Of a stretch of DNA of 64,000 nt, positions 8,443 to 17,243 are shown piece by piece. The notes under the pieces were generated by a model. That model searched no databases and was not told the origin of the DNA. It was given only the letters and a program-made list of their open reading frames with translations. Positions within the stretch are counted from its first letter, which is position 1, and each line of letters starts with the position of its first letter. Source of the stretch: an uncultured Collinsella sp. (lineage in GTDB: Bacteria > Actinomycetota > Coriobacteriia > Coriobacteriales > Coriobacteriaceae); NCBI GenBank assembly GCA_902470905.1, contig CABRIC010000001.1:50880-114879 (forward strand), written 5' to 3'. The position numbers and the translations under genes are program-made.

Positions 8443-8466
8443 AATAATCCCCAGCTGAGGATTATT
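8443..8466. terminator. Hairpin downstream of the EamA gene
   Basis: An 8-bp perfect stem AATAATCC / GGATTATT with an eight-base loop, 35 bp after the eamA stop. It is A/T-rich and lacks a strong T-run, so terminator function is only likely. I saw no c-di-AMP riboswitch pattern before the following kup gene. Confidence 0.4.
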
Positions 8467-8565
8467 GTCTAAAATAACCCGATGTGCCAAACTGCTCTTG
8501 TATGTATAAAGACGGCATAAAGTTTTTTGTCCTAGACAGATAACCGGATGTCTAAGGGAGTCCTC

Positions 8566-10797
8566 GTGGCACACAATAAACTGGAGGCAAACCTCCAAGA
8601 CCAGCACGGGCAAGGCGGGCACGGAGCCATCCCCCTCTCCGCTGGCATGCTGCTCGTAACGCTCGGCGTCGTCTATGGTGACATCGGCACGAGCCCCATG
8701 TACACCATGAAATCAATCGTCGCCAACAACGGCGGCATCGGTACCGTCAGCGAGGACATGATCCTGGGCGCGCTTTCGCTCGTCATCTGGACCATGACGC
8801 TCGTGACCACGGTCAAGTACGTGGTAATCGCCATGAAGGCCGACAACCACAACGAAGGCGGCATCTTCGCCCTGTTCAGTCTCGTGCGCAAGGTGGCGCC
8901 ATGGCTGATTCTCCCCGCCATGATCGGCGGCGCGGCGCTGCTCGCCGACGGCATCCTCACCCCCGCGGTCACGGTCACCACAGCCATTGAGGGCCTGCGT
9001 ACCATCGAGTGGGGCCACGCACTATTGGGTGACGGTCAGACCAATGTGATCATCATCACCATCATCATTATCTGCGGTCTGTTTGCCATGCAGCGCGCCG
9101 GCACCTCGTCAATCGGCAAGCTCTTCGGCCCGCTCATGACGCTGTGGTTCCTGTTCCTGGCAGGCGCCGGCCTGTTCAACATGCTCGGCAACCTGTCCAT
9201 CTTGCGCGCGCTCAACCCCATTCGCGGCATTATGTTCCTGTTCTCGCCCATCAACCACTCGGGCATCATGGTGCTCGGCTTCGTCTTCCTGTCGACGACC
9301 GGCGCCGAGGCGCTCTATTCAGACATGGGCCACGTGGGCAAGGCCAACATCTACGCATCCTGGCCGTTTGTTAAGGCGGCCCTCATCCTTAACTATCTGG
9401 GTCAGGGCGCTTGGCTGCTCGCCAACAACTCCAACCCCCAGATGCTCGCGATGGATATCGTTAACCCGTTCTATATGATGCTCCCCGAGCCCCTGCGCCC
9501 CTTTGCCATCGTGCTTTCGGCCGTGGCGGCCATCATTGCCTCGCAGGCGCTCATCACCGGCTCGTTCTCGCTGGTATCCGAGGCAACGCGTCTCAACCTT
9601 ATGCCGCATCTGCGCATCCACTACCCCAGCGACACCAAGGGCCAGCTCTATATTCCGCTCGTCAATAACATCATGTGGGTCGGCTGCATCTTCATCGTGC
9701 TGCTGTTCCAAAACTCCGAGCGCATGGAGAGCGCCTACGGCCTCGCCATTACCGTGACCATGCTCATGACCACGACGCTTTTGACGAGCTACATCGCCGG
9801 CATCCTCAAGCACAGGCTGGGTGCCTGCGTCTTCGCCCTGCTCTTTGGTGCCATTGAGCTGTGCTTCTTCGCCTCGTGCCTCACCATGTTCTTTGACGGC
9901 GGCTACGTCATGATCTTCCTGGCCGCACTGCTGTTTGGCCTTATGTACGTGTGGCGCCGCGGCACCGCCATCGAGCGCACGCAGACGATTTTGCTGCCCG
10001 TCTCCAAGTACATCGACCAGCTCAACCGCCTGCGCAATGACGAGACCTACCCCGTGCTCGCCGACAATCTGGTGTTCCTCACCAACAGCCCCGACCCGCT
10101 CACGCTCGACCGCGACGTGCTCTATTCCATCCTGGACAAGCACCCCAAGCGCGCCAAGGCATATTGGTTCATCAACGTACACGTTACCGACGAGCCCTAT
10201 ACGCACGAGTATTCCGTTGAGACCTTTGGCACAGACTTCCTGTTCCGCGTGCGCTTGGACCTGGGCTTTAAGGTCAACCAGCGCATCAACGCCTATCTGC
10301 GTCAGATCGTCGGCGACTTGATGGCATCGGGCGAGCTGCCGCCGCAGCACCACACCTACTCCATCTACGAGACGCGCGGCAACGTGGGCGACTTCCGTTT
10401 TTGCATGCTGCGCAAGATGCTCGCCCCCGAAACGGACATCAACCGCAATGACCACCGCGTGATGGCCATCAAGTACGCCGTCCGCCGCGCCTGCGGAAGC
10501 CCGGCACGCTGGTACGGTCTTGAGAACTCGGCCATCATCATCGAGTACGTGCCGCTGTTTGCCCGCATGCGCCCGGCCGTTAAGCTCGTGCGCACCCAGG
10601 TGCCGCTCGAGGTTCAGATTGAAGAGGCCGAGGAAATGGAAATCGACATCTTCTCGGACGACTTGGTCAACGGCAACGAGGCCGGTAGGGACATGAACAT
10701 CGATCCCACCGAGCTGCTCGAGAGCGTCGCCGATACGCCCGAACAGCAACAGCTCGACGGCCTCGAGAACGAACAACTCAACGACGCCAACTTCTAG
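8566..10797 (+). CDS. kup: Kup/Trk-type low-affinity potassium uptake protein
   Basis: 743 aa membrane protein with about twelve helices and a long cytoplasmic C-terminal domain. The KUP hallmark GVVYGDIGTSPMYTMK is near the N-terminus, and other family stretches are ADNHNEGGIFAL, GADGILTPAVTV-like LLADGILTPAVTVT, and TTGAEALYSDMGHVGK. It is longer than E. coli Kup (622 aa) mostly at the acidic C-terminus. The GTG at 8566 follows AAGGGAG by five bases and is preferred to the upstream ATG at 8548, which lacks a ribosome binding site. Transcribed alone, with a terminator at 10820. Confidence 0.95.
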   Translation: MAHNKLEANLQDQHGQGGHGAIPLSAGMLLVTLGVVYGDIGTSPMYTMKSIVANNGGIGTVSEDMILGALSLVIWTMTLVTTVKYVVIAMKADNHNEGGIFALFSLVRKVAPWLILPAMIGGAALLADGILTPAVTVTTAIEGLRTIEWGHALLGDGQTNVIIITIIIICGLFAMQRAGTSSIGKLFGPLMTLWFLFLAGAGLFNMLGNLSILRALNPIRGIMFLFSPINHSGIMVLGFVFLSTTGAEALYSDMGHVGKANIYASWPFVKAALILNYLGQGAWLLANNSNPQMLAMDIVNPFYMMLPEPLRPFAIVLSAVAAIIASQALITGSFSLVSEATRLNLMPHLRIHYPSDTKGQLYIPLVNNIMWVGCIFIVLLFQNSERMESAYGLAITVTMLMTTTLLTSYIAGILKHRLGACVFALLFGAIELCFFASCLTMFFDGGYVMIFLAALLFGLMYVWRRGTAIERTQTILLPVSKYIDQLNRLRNDETYPVLADNLVFLTNSPDPLTLDRDVLYSILDKHPKRAKAYWFINVHVTDEPYTHEYSVETFGTDFLFRVRLDLGFKVNQRINAYLRQIVGDLMASGELPPQHHTYSIYETRGNVGDFRFCMLRKMLAPETDINRNDHRVMAIKYAVRRACGSPARWYGLENSAIIIEYVPLFARMRPAVKLVRTQVPLEVQIEEAEEMEIDIFSDDLVNGNEAGRDMNIDPTELLESVADTPEQQQLDGLENEQLNDANF

Positions 10798-10819
10798 CGA
10801 CGTCACAAATCAACGACAG

Positions 10820-10851
10820 CGGCCCTGCACCTCGCGAGAGGTACAGGGCCG
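10820..10851. terminator. Rho-independent terminator after kup
   Basis: Arms CGGCCCTGCACCTC and GAGGTACAGGGCCG (one mismatch) with a four-base loop GCGA, then GTCTTGTATT. Convergent genes kup and the bile salt hydrolase gene both end nearby. Confidence 0.8.
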
Positions 10852-10876
10852 TCTTGTATTGCAGTAAAGCTAGCGG

Positions 10877-11842
10877 CTACGAACGACGCGGCTCGGGAAC
10901 CACGAGCCTATCGGGGCTCGCGCCCTCGGCATCCATCAGGCTCACGTAGCGAATCGACGGATCCCCATACATCGCGTAGTAATAATTGCCCGTGCGCGCG
11001 CTAAAGCATCCGGTGTAGATAGTCTTCTCGAACTTGCCATCGCCCATCCTGGACGCCCCCTCGATCATCACCACGCCCTCGAGCGAGCGGAACATGCGAA
11101 CGACGTTTTCGGTCTCGCTCTCCTTTTGCGGGTAATTGGCATTGAGGTACGCCGCCTTTACAAAACGGCTCGGCGAATAGCAATCGCCCGGAATGCCGCG
11201 CATGCCGGCACCGGCTCCATAGGGCTTGAGCTCGGCGCCACGCCATGTCGCCGTCTGCGGAAAATCGCTTGTGGCGGTGATATAGGTGCGCAGGTTTTCC
11301 ATGTGCCACGGGAAGGTCGGCTGGTTGGCAAGGGTGTCGACCGGATCGTCGTATACATGCAGGCCGTCAGCCATCATCTCGACCACGATGCTGCGCTGGC
11401 TGTCGCCGATAATCCAATGGAGCAGCGACACGCCCAGCCCCTCTCCGGCAGATTTGGCGACAATCACCGTGTCGCGCAGCGCGGCCTCGACCTCATCGAC
11501 CGTCGAGAACGTCGCTGCCACCCACAGGGGAAACTCATAGGCCGCGATATTGGTCTTGCCGTCGACAGGGTCCTCGGCATACTCGGCATAACCCGGGAAA
11601 TTGAGACCCGCCACGGCGAGGCCCGCATCGTTGCCGCAATCGAAGAACATAGGGTAGTTCTTGTAATCGATGCACATACCGATCACCGCGTGCGCCGCTG
11701 TCGCGTCGTCGATAAACGAATACGGAATGTGAAACCCGCGCGGCATCACGCGAACCTGTTGGCCGTAGTCAAAGCTCCAGTCGAGATTGCGGCCTAGATA
11801 CATGTGGCCAGAATTATCGGTAAATCGAATACTCGTACACAT
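10877..11842 (-). CDS. bsh: Choloylglycine (bile salt) hydrolase family protein
   Basis: An Ntn-hydrolase of 321 aa, usual BSH length, predicted to cut glycine or taurine from conjugated bile salts. After Met removal the nucleophile Cys2 is exposed (MCTSIRF). Other active-site positions of known BSHs are present: Arg18 and Asp21 (GRNLDWSF), Asn81 (GLNFPGYAEY), Asn173 (LANQPTFPWH) and Arg226 (SPSRFVKAAY), with GAGMRGIPGD. The ATG at 11842 was chosen because AGGAGG stands close before it and Cys2 is essential; the frame stays open 63 bases further. No signal peptide, as usual for cytosolic BSH. Penicillin V acylases share the fold, so substrate preference needs an assay. Confidence 0.9.
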   Translation of the reverse strand: MCTSIRFTDNSGHMYLGRNLDWSFDYGQQVRVMPRGFHIPYSFIDDATAAHAVIGMCIDYKNYPMFFDCGNDAGLAVAGLNFPGYAEYAEDPVDGKTNIAAYEFPLWVAATFSTVDEVEAALRDTVIVAKSAGEGLGVSLLHWIIGDSQRSIVVEMMADGLHVYDDPVDTLANQPTFPWHMENLRTYITATSDFPQTATWRGAELKPYGAGAGMRGIPGDCYSPSRFVKAAYLNANYPQKESETENVVRMFRSLEGVVMIEGASRMGDGKFEKTIYTGCFSARTGNYYYAMYGDPSIRYVSLMDAEGASPDRLVVPEPRRS

Positions 11843-11908
11843 AGCGCCTCCTAGCTTTACGTTCTTGCTAATTTCATTGTCTCCAAACAAAAAGGCGCTA
11901 AACACAAA

Positions 11909-11942
11909 AGCCCGGACATGACAACAATGTCACGCCCGGACT
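11909..11942 (-). terminator. Hairpin upstream of the bile salt hydrolase gene
   Basis: Arms AGTCCGGGCGTGACA and TGTCATGTCCGGGCT (minus strand) pair with G-U pairs and are followed by TTTTGTGTTT. It probably ends transcription arriving from the deformylase-like gene upstream. Confidence 0.65.
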
Positions 11943-11982
11943 ATTCAAGCAGGATAAACTCAACCAAGTTAACCCCGCAGGT

Positions 11983-12093
11983 CGTCTAAGGGGTCAAAGT
12001 GCCGCAGATTGCCACGAAAGAGGAGCGAAGCGTACTTAAGGTACGCGAGCGACGATTGAGCGGCAAGGTGCGGTGCTTTGGTCCCCTTAGACC
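11983..12093. repeat. Long imperfect palindrome (about 110 bp)
   Basis: Outer arms 11983-12005 (CGTCTAAGGGGTCAAAG..) and 12070-12093 (..CTTTGGTCCCCTTAGACC) pair with few mismatches. ATTGCC/GGCAA follows inside, and the centre is the perfect palindrome GCGTAC-TTAAG-GTACGC (12030-12046). The right arm overlaps the last codons of the deformylase-like gene. It could be a structured RNA, a mobile palindromic repeat or a transcription end. Confidence 0.6.
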
Positions 12094-12506
12094 AACTTTC
12101 CAAGACAGTGATCGATCATATGCTGGATCATCTGTGCCTCAAAGCCCGCGTAGTCGCGGCGGCACTCCTTCATCTTGCCGTCGACAATCTGGTCAAAGGC
12201 AACCTTGCACTTGATATAGCGCGTGGACTTGGTGACCTCCTCGTGCGTCAGGCAGCTCTCCTCCATCTTGCTGGCACCCAGGCCAAACACCAGACGGGGG
12301 TTGTAGAGTACGTGGGGCTCGCCGGCATCGTCCAGGTAGACGCAAACCTTCTTGGTAACGCCAATCTGGTTAGCGGCAAGGCAGCCGGCATCGTCGAGCG
12401 ACTTGATGGTATCGATCAGGTCCTGAGCAACCGACTCGTCCTCGACGGTCGCAACCTCGCAACGCTGAGACAGGATAGCCTCGTCGCGGCAAAGCTCTTT
12501 AATCAT
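12087..12506 (-). CDS. Peptide deformylase-like protein lacking the catalytic Glu
   Basis: 139 aa, deformylase family by three aligned motifs: GCLAANQIG (motif 1, Gln kept), ESCLTHEE (motif 2, EGCLS with Gly changed to Ser, Cys kept) and QHMIDH (motif 3, HExxH with the catalytic Glu replaced by Met). The two His and one Cys metal ligands remain, so it may bind metal but should be inactive as a normal deformylase. The ATG at 12506 was chosen because GGAGG stands five bases before it; the ATG four codons upstream overlaps that site. It is a single gene; the normal paralogue is at 4353. Confidence 0.82.
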   Translation of the reverse strand: MIKELCRDEAILSQRCEVATVEDESVAQDLIDTIKSLDDAGCLAANQIGVTKKVCVYLDDAGEPHVLYNPRLVFGLGASKMEESCLTHEEVTKSTRYIKCKVAFDQIVDGKMKECRRDYAGFEAQMIQHMIDHCLGKLV

Positions 12507-12699
12507 ACGTTCCTCCATAGGGGTCGTTGTAACCGCTTAAGTATACGGTACCCACACATTTTCATGCGAAAAATACCGTCCGTCTGCTACAAAGCGCCGA
12601 ACATCAACATGCGAGGAACAACAGCGTCGTAAAGGGGCTATAGTAGTTGAGTTCGTGTCAATCGGCCTAAACTCGGGGCCGAACAAGGAAAGGGTATGC

Positions 12700-14010
12700 A
12701 TGGACGAACTTTTTCACGTCAGTGAGCGCAAGTCCACAATCGGGACCGAACTCCGCGCTGGACTGACAACATTCCTGGCGATGGCCTACATCATCGCCGT
12801 CAACCCCGCGGTGCTCTCGGGCGCTGGCATCGATGCGGGAGCGCTCGCCTGCGCCACCTGCCTGGGCGCCGGCATCATGACCATCTGCATGGGCATCTTC
12901 GCCAACCGCCCGCTCGCCTGCGCGTCGGGCTTAGGCGTCAACGCGATGATCGCCGGAATCACCACCACCGTCTGCGGCGGTGACTGGCACGTGGCCATGA
13001 GCGTCATCTTCCTTGAGGGCGTCGTCATCTTGCTGCTCGTGCTTTGTGGCCTGCGCGAAGCCATCATGGACGCCATCCCTGTTGTCCTGCGTCACGCCAT
13101 CTCGGTGGGTCTGGGCCTGTTCATCGCCATGATTGGCCTGTGCGATGCCGGCATTATCACCGCTGGCGCCGGTACACTCGTCGGTCTGGGCGACATCACC
13201 TCCCCCACCTTCATCGTCGGCATCATCTCCATCCTGGTGACGGTCGCCCTCGCCTGCCGCAACGTCCCCGGCTCGCTGCTCATCGGCATCGTCGTCGCCG
13301 TCATCGCCGGTATCCCCCTAGGTGTGACCCAGGCTCCGACCGGTATCATCGCCCCGCTCGACTTCTCGAGCATCGGTGGCCCCATCGCCGACGCCGGCGG
13401 CGTGCCCGCCATCGTCAAGGTCCTTACCGACCCCGCGCTCCTCGTCATCTCGTTCTCGCTGCTCATGAGTGACTTCTTCGACACCATGGGCACCGCGATG
13501 GCCGTGGCCAAGCAGGGCGAGTTCCTCACCGACGACGGCAACGTCGAGAATATCAAGGAGATCCTGATCGTCGACTCCGCCGCCGCTGCTGTGGGCGGTT
13601 TCATGGGCGTCTCCTCCATCACCACCTTCGTCGAGTCCACTTCCGGCGCCGCCGACGGTGGCCGCACGGGCCTCACCTCCGTCACCACCGGCGTGCTGTT
13701 CATTCTCGCCGCGTTCTTCTCCCCCATCGTCACCATCGTTTCCAGCGCCGCCACCTGCGGTGCTCTGGTCTACGTCGGCTACCTCATGATGAGCGAGGCC
13801 TCCGAGATCGACTGGTCCGACGTGTCGCAGGGTTTCCCGGCGTTCATGATTGTCGCCGGCGTGCCCTTCACCTACTCCATCTCTGCCGGCATTGGCCTGG
13901 GCTTTATCGCCTACGTGATCGTCGCGCTCTTTAAGGGCGAGGCCTCCAAGATCAAGCCGCTCATGTGGATCGCAGCCCTTGCCTTCCTCGTCTACTTCTT
14001 CGTGGCGTAA
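12700..14010 (+). CDS. NCS2-family purine (guanine/hypoxanthine) permease, AzgA/PbuG type
   Basis: 436 aa, about 12-14 membrane helices. The AzgA-type N-terminus is clear (ERKSTIGTELRAGLTTFLAMAYI.. NPAVLSGAG), followed by FANRPLACASGLGVNAM and the substrate-site stretches DFFDTMGTAMAVA and SSITTFVESTSGAADGGRTGLTS. Expected to import guanine, hypoxanthine or adenine with protons. The ATG at 12700 follows AAGGAAAGGG; the frame opens 45 bases earlier without a ribosome binding site. I saw no purine riboswitch in the 190 bp leader. Confidence 0.93.
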   Translation: MDELFHVSERKSTIGTELRAGLTTFLAMAYIIAVNPAVLSGAGIDAGALACATCLGAGIMTICMGIFANRPLACASGLGVNAMIAGITTTVCGGDWHVAMSVIFLEGVVILLLVLCGLREAIMDAIPVVLRHAISVGLGLFIAMIGLCDAGIITAGAGTLVGLGDITSPTFIVGIISILVTVALACRNVPGSLLIGIVVAVIAGIPLGVTQAPTGIIAPLDFSSIGGPIADAGGVPAIVKVLTDPALLVISFSLLMSDFFDTMGTAMAVAKQGEFLTDDGNVENIKEILIVDSAAAAVGGFMGVSSITTFVESTSGAADGGRTGLTSVTTGVLFILAAFFSPIVTIVSSAATCGALVYVGYLMMSEASEIDWSDVSQGFPAFMIVAGVPFTYSISAGIGLGFIAYVIVALFKGEASKIKPLMWIAALAFLVYFFVA

Positions 14011-14037
14011 CGGCATAGTCTGCTAAAACAAAACAAC

Positions 14038-14072
14038 AAGGCGCGGAGTCGCATCGAACGGCTCCGCGCCTT
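14038..14072 (+). terminator. Rho-independent terminator after the purine permease
   Basis: Arms AAGGCGCGGAG / CTCCGCGCCTT (11 bp perfect, 13-base loop), followed by TCTTTT. Confidence 0.9.
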
Positions 14073-14147
14073 TCTTTTAGCGTCTGCCCCCGTGCCAGCG
14101 TGCGACAATTGAGGCTGTCAATATCACAACACCGAGAGAAGCCTGCC

Positions 14148-14813
14148 TTGGAAGCGCATCATAAGCAGATAACCGTTTATTCAGAGTGCGCGGAAGGCGC
14201 GCCCGTCATCTACCTCCCCGTTGTCATGGGCGACGGTAGTGAAGTCTACGAGCGCTGCCGAGAGCTCGACTGTCCGCCGTTCACCCTTGTCGCCATTGGA
14301 GGGCTCGATTGGAATCGCGAGCTGAGCCCCTGGGCATGCGACGGAACTATACGAGATGCCGAGCCCTTTGGCGGACAGGCTGCTGGTTTTCTTGACGAGT
14401 TGTTGAAGCAGATAATCCCCCAGGCCGAATCATCGCTCCCGCAACCGCCTGCCTGGCGCGGCGTTGCCGGCTACTCGTTGGCGGGTCTTTTTGCACTGTG
14501 GGCACTTTGGCAAACAGATGTCTTTGAGCGCGCAGCGAGTGCATCGGGGTCGCTGTGGTTCCCTGGCTTTATCGACTACGCGCGCGAGCGCACGATGACA
14601 GCTACGCCCGACGCCGCCTATCTGTCGCTCGGTAAAAGGGAAACCAAGACGCCCAACCGCATGATGCGGCACGTACTCGACGATACGCGCGCGATGGAAG
14701 AGCTGTTTATCGAGCGCGACATCCCAACAACGCTGGAGCTCAACCCCGGCAATCATTTTGCCCAAACTGACCTGCGCATGGCGCGCGGCATCCACTGGAT
14801 ACTGACGCATTAA
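14148..14813 (+). CDS. Alpha/beta-hydrolase-fold putative esterase
   Basis: About 221 aa. A nucleophile elbow GYSLAG (in VAGYSLAGLFALWAL) and a late His (PGNHFAQTD) fit a serine hydrolase triad of the Fes/IroE-like esterase group. The TTG at 14148 is chosen because GAGAGAAG precedes it; an upstream GTG at 14100 would add 16 residues but lacks a ribosome binding site. It is soluble and has no signal peptide. It follows the purine permease after a terminator, so it has its own promoter. The substrate is unknown. Confidence 0.75.
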   Translation: MEAHHKQITVYSECAEGAPVIYLPVVMGDGSEVYERCRELDCPPFTLVAIGGLDWNRELSPWACDGTIRDAEPFGGQAAGFLDELLKQIIPQAESSLPQPPAWRGVAGYSLAGLFALWALWQTDVFERAASASGSLWFPGFIDYARERTMTATPDAAYLSLGKRETKTPNRMMRHVLDDTRAMEELFIERDIPTTLELNPGNHFAQTDLRMARGIHWILTH

Positions 14814-14849
14814 AAATGGCGTCCACGCGTACGCACGGGCGCCATTTTT
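14812..14849. terminator. Rho-independent terminator after the esterase gene
   Basis: AAAAATGGCG / CGCCATTTTT inverted repeat (10 bp) starting at the stop codon, with T and A runs that would serve both strands. Confidence 0.85.
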
Positions 14850-15047
14850 TGATTTAGCTGAACACAACTACTATTCGACAGTCTCCTCGAGTTCAGATAC
14901 GGCGGGCGTCGAGGATTGGGACATGGAAGTCCTTTCATGATGGAAGGGCGTTCAGACATATCGGATAACCTGCCCGAACGATACGATCCGAACCATTGTA
15001 CGTGATACGCCATGTCTCGCAAGCGCCGCCACCTGCAAACGGTAGCG

Positions 15048-16181
15048 TTACTTCCAAACGCGCTCGGCAATGCGCTTGACCAGCGCGATCTTTGCCCACT
15101 GTTCGTCCTCGGTCAGTTTGTTGCCAATCTCACAGCTGGCAAAGCCGCACTGGGGCGACAGGTACAGGTTCTCGAGCGGCACATACTTTGCGGCCTCGTG
15201 GATACGTTCGACGATGGCATCCTCGTCCTCGAGCTCTGCCGCCTTGGTGGTTACCAAGCCCAGCACGACCTTCTTGCCGGGAGCGACGTACTTGAGCGGC
15301 TCAAAGCCGCCGGCGCGCGGCGTGTCGAACTCCAGATAGAACGCATCGACATTCTCATGTGCGAACAGGTACGGTGCGATGGGATCGTAGCCGCCTTCAA
15401 AAGCGTAGGTGGAGTGGTAGTTGCCGCGGCACACGTGCGTGTTGATAACCAGATCGTCGGGCTTGCCCTCGATGGCGGCGTTGTTGAGCGCCACGCCCAG
15501 CTCGCTTACCTTTTGCAGGTCGACCGGGCTCATGCCGGTTTTGGCGACAAAATCGGTATCGCAGTAGATGCCCCAGGTGCAGTCATCAAACTGGATGTTG
15601 CGGCATCCTGCTGCGTACAGGTCGGCGATCACCGTGCGATAAGCGTCTGCAATAGCGTCGGCAAGTTCCTCATCGGTCTTATAGACAGCGCGCAGGCTCT
15701 CCTGCTGGCCGTCGCAGCGATCGAGCGTGACCTCAGAGAACGTCTGGATCGGCGCCGGAATGGTCTGGCGTGCGACCTGGCCCTCCTCCTCAAGCGCCTT
15801 GACGAACTTAAAATGCTCGACGAACGGGTGGTTCTCGCCGCTAATGAGACCGGTTACCACGGCGGTGTCGGCCGTCGTCTCCTCGTCATGGAACATATAA
15901 CCCGTGCGTGAGGTGCGGCGCTCAATGCCGTTAAGGCCCCACATAAAATCGAGGTGCCAGTAGCTGCGGCGGAACTCGCCATCGGTGATCACCTGCAGGC
16001 CGGCGGCCTTCTGCTTGGCCACCAAATCGCGAATGGCATCGTCCTCGACGGCCTTAAGGCCGGAAGCGTCGAGTTTGCCCGCGACATAGGCGGCACGAGC
16101 GTCCTTTACAGCCTGCGGACGAAGAAAGCTGCCGACGATATCGGCGCGAAACGGCGCGTTCGGTTGAATCGAAGTGCTCAT
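15048..16181 (-). CDS. MetE C-terminal-like (YxjG/YxjH-type) methyltransferase
   Basis: 377 aa, homologous to the catalytic half of cobalamin-independent methionine synthase, like the stand-alone YxjG/YxjH proteins. Zinc ligands are visible in order: His and Cys in THVCRGN, Glu in YLEFDTP and Cys in SPQCGFAS. The N-terminus RADIVGSFLRP is typical. The methyl donor and acceptor are not certain; homocysteine methylation is likely. The ATG at 16181 follows AAAGGGAG; the ORF extends six codons upstream. A LysR gene lies 155 bp upstream on the same strand and may respond to methionine supply. Confidence 0.88.
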   Translation of the reverse strand: MSTSIQPNAPFRADIVGSFLRPQAVKDARAAYVAGKLDASGLKAVEDDAIRDLVAKQKAAGLQVITDGEFRRSYWHLDFMWGLNGIERRTSRTGYMFHDEETTADTAVVTGLISGENHPFVEHFKFVKALEEEGQVARQTIPAPIQTFSEVTLDRCDGQQESLRAVYKTDEELADAIADAYRTVIADLYAAGCRNIQFDDCTWGIYCDTDFVAKTGMSPVDLQKVSELGVALNNAAIEGKPDDLVINTHVCRGNYHSTYAFEGGYDPIAPYLFAHENVDAFYLEFDTPRAGGFEPLKYVAPGKKVVLGLVTTKAAELEDEDAIVERIHEAAKYVPLENLYLSPQCGFASCEIGNKLTEDEQWAKIALVKRIAERVWK

Positions 16182-16267
16182 AGATATCTCCCTTTGCATT
16201 GGTTGCTTTACTGGGACAGAGTATGAGCGCTTATATGACCATCGTAAAATATACGTTTATAACAGTT

Positions 16268-16290
16268 TGATATAGATGCTTCCTATATCA
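16268..16290. promoter_or_regulatory. Possible LysR-type box upstream of the MetE-like gene
   Basis: GATATAG-N7-CTATATC (16269-16289) contains TATAG-N7-CTATA, the T-N11-A pattern common to LysR sites. It lies between lysR and the methyltransferase gene. Confidence 0.4.
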
Positions 16291-16336
16291 GTCTGGACTG
16301 CCATAAGGAGACTTGAACCGTGCGGAGTACAGCGGC

Positions 16337-17233
16337 CTAGATATGCTGACGAATCGCGTCGATATAGGCCCGGCCGTAGCGCGTGAGCGTCGTGTTCTTG
16401 CGCGTGATAATGCCAATCTCCATGTACTCGTCTACATCGAGCGGAATCGAGATAATACCGGGGCCGTTAAGTTCATGGCTGATCACGCCCGAACACACCG
16501 TGTAGCCGTTGAGGCCCATGGCCAAATTGAACAACGTCGCACGGTCGCGCACGCGGATATTTTTGCGACGCTCGAACGTCGAGGTCAGCTCCTCGGAATA
16601 GTAAAACGAGTTGTAGCTACCCTGCTCGTAGGACAGGAACGGGTAGTCTTCCAAGTCCTCGAGCGTCACGCTGGAGCGGTCCGCCAGCGGATGGTCGGCG
16701 CAGACGAAGACATGCGGCGTGGCGCAGAAGAGTCCTTCGAACACGAGCTCGTTGGCCACCAGCATGCGCTCGATGACCTCGCGGTTATGCTCGGATAAGT
16801 ACAGGATGCCCAGTTCGCTTTTCATATGCGCGACATCCTCGATAATCTCGTGAGTCTGCTCCTCGCGCAGGGTGAAGTCGTAACGCGCGGCATCGAACTC
16901 GCGGATCACGTCGACAAACGCGTTGACGGCAAAGGAATAATGCTGGCAGCTCACACTAAAGTGCGGCACCTGCTCGGATGCGCCCTTGTACTTGCCCTCG
17001 AGCAGGTCGGCCTGGTCGAGTACCTGGCGCGCATAGCCCAAGAAGGTCTCGCCTTCCTCGGACACAATGACGCCCTTGTTGGTGCGCTCAAAGATATGCA
17101 CACCCATCTCGTTTTCGAGATCGCGGATCGACGCGGTAATCGAAGGCTGCGACACAAAGAGCCGGCGCGAGGCCTCGGTGATGCTGCCGCATTCGGCAAC
17201 CTTAACAACATACCTGAGCTGCTGAAGCTTCAT
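16337..17233 (-). CDS. LysR-family transcriptional regulator
   Basis: 298 aa. The N-terminal winged helix reads MKLQQLRYVVKVAECGSITE, then ASRRLFVSQPSITASIRDLE; residues about 90-290 form the effector-binding domain. The ATG at 17233 follows GGGAGAAAG. It lies 10 bp after the HAD phosphatase gene, so the two are probably co-transcribed, and upstream of the MetE-like gene on the same strand. A role in sulphur amino acid regulation is suggested by context only. Confidence 0.92.
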   Translation of the reverse strand: MKLQQLRYVVKVAECGSITEASRRLFVSQPSITASIRDLENEMGVHIFERTNKGVIVSEEGETFLGYARQVLDQADLLEGKYKGASEQVPHFSVSCQHYSFAVNAFVDVIREFDAARYDFTLREEQTHEIIEDVAHMKSELGILYLSEHNREVIERMLVANELVFEGLFCATPHVFVCADHPLADRSSVTLEDLEDYPFLSYEQGSYNSFYYSEELTSTFERRKNIRVRDRATLFNLAMGLNGYTVCSGVISHELNGPGIISIPLDVDEYMEIGIITRKNTTLTRYGRAYIDAIRQHI

Positions 17234-17243
17234 GTCTTTCTCC

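Noticed and set aside
8409..8565. c-di-AMP (ydaO) riboswitch before kup
   Set aside because: The leader is short and shows only one small hairpin; conserved ydaO blocks were not found.
9319..10806. 495-codon minus-strand open frame
   Set aside because: Antisense to kup, no family features.
12507..12699. Purine riboswitch before the NCS2 permease
   Set aside because: The conserved loop sequences of the purine aptamer are not present in the 190-bp leader.
14871..14924. 17-codon frame with AAAGGA before its ATG (MSQSSTPAVSELEETVE)
   Set aside because: Too short to support; it could be a remnant or chance, and nothing downstream suggests a leader peptide.
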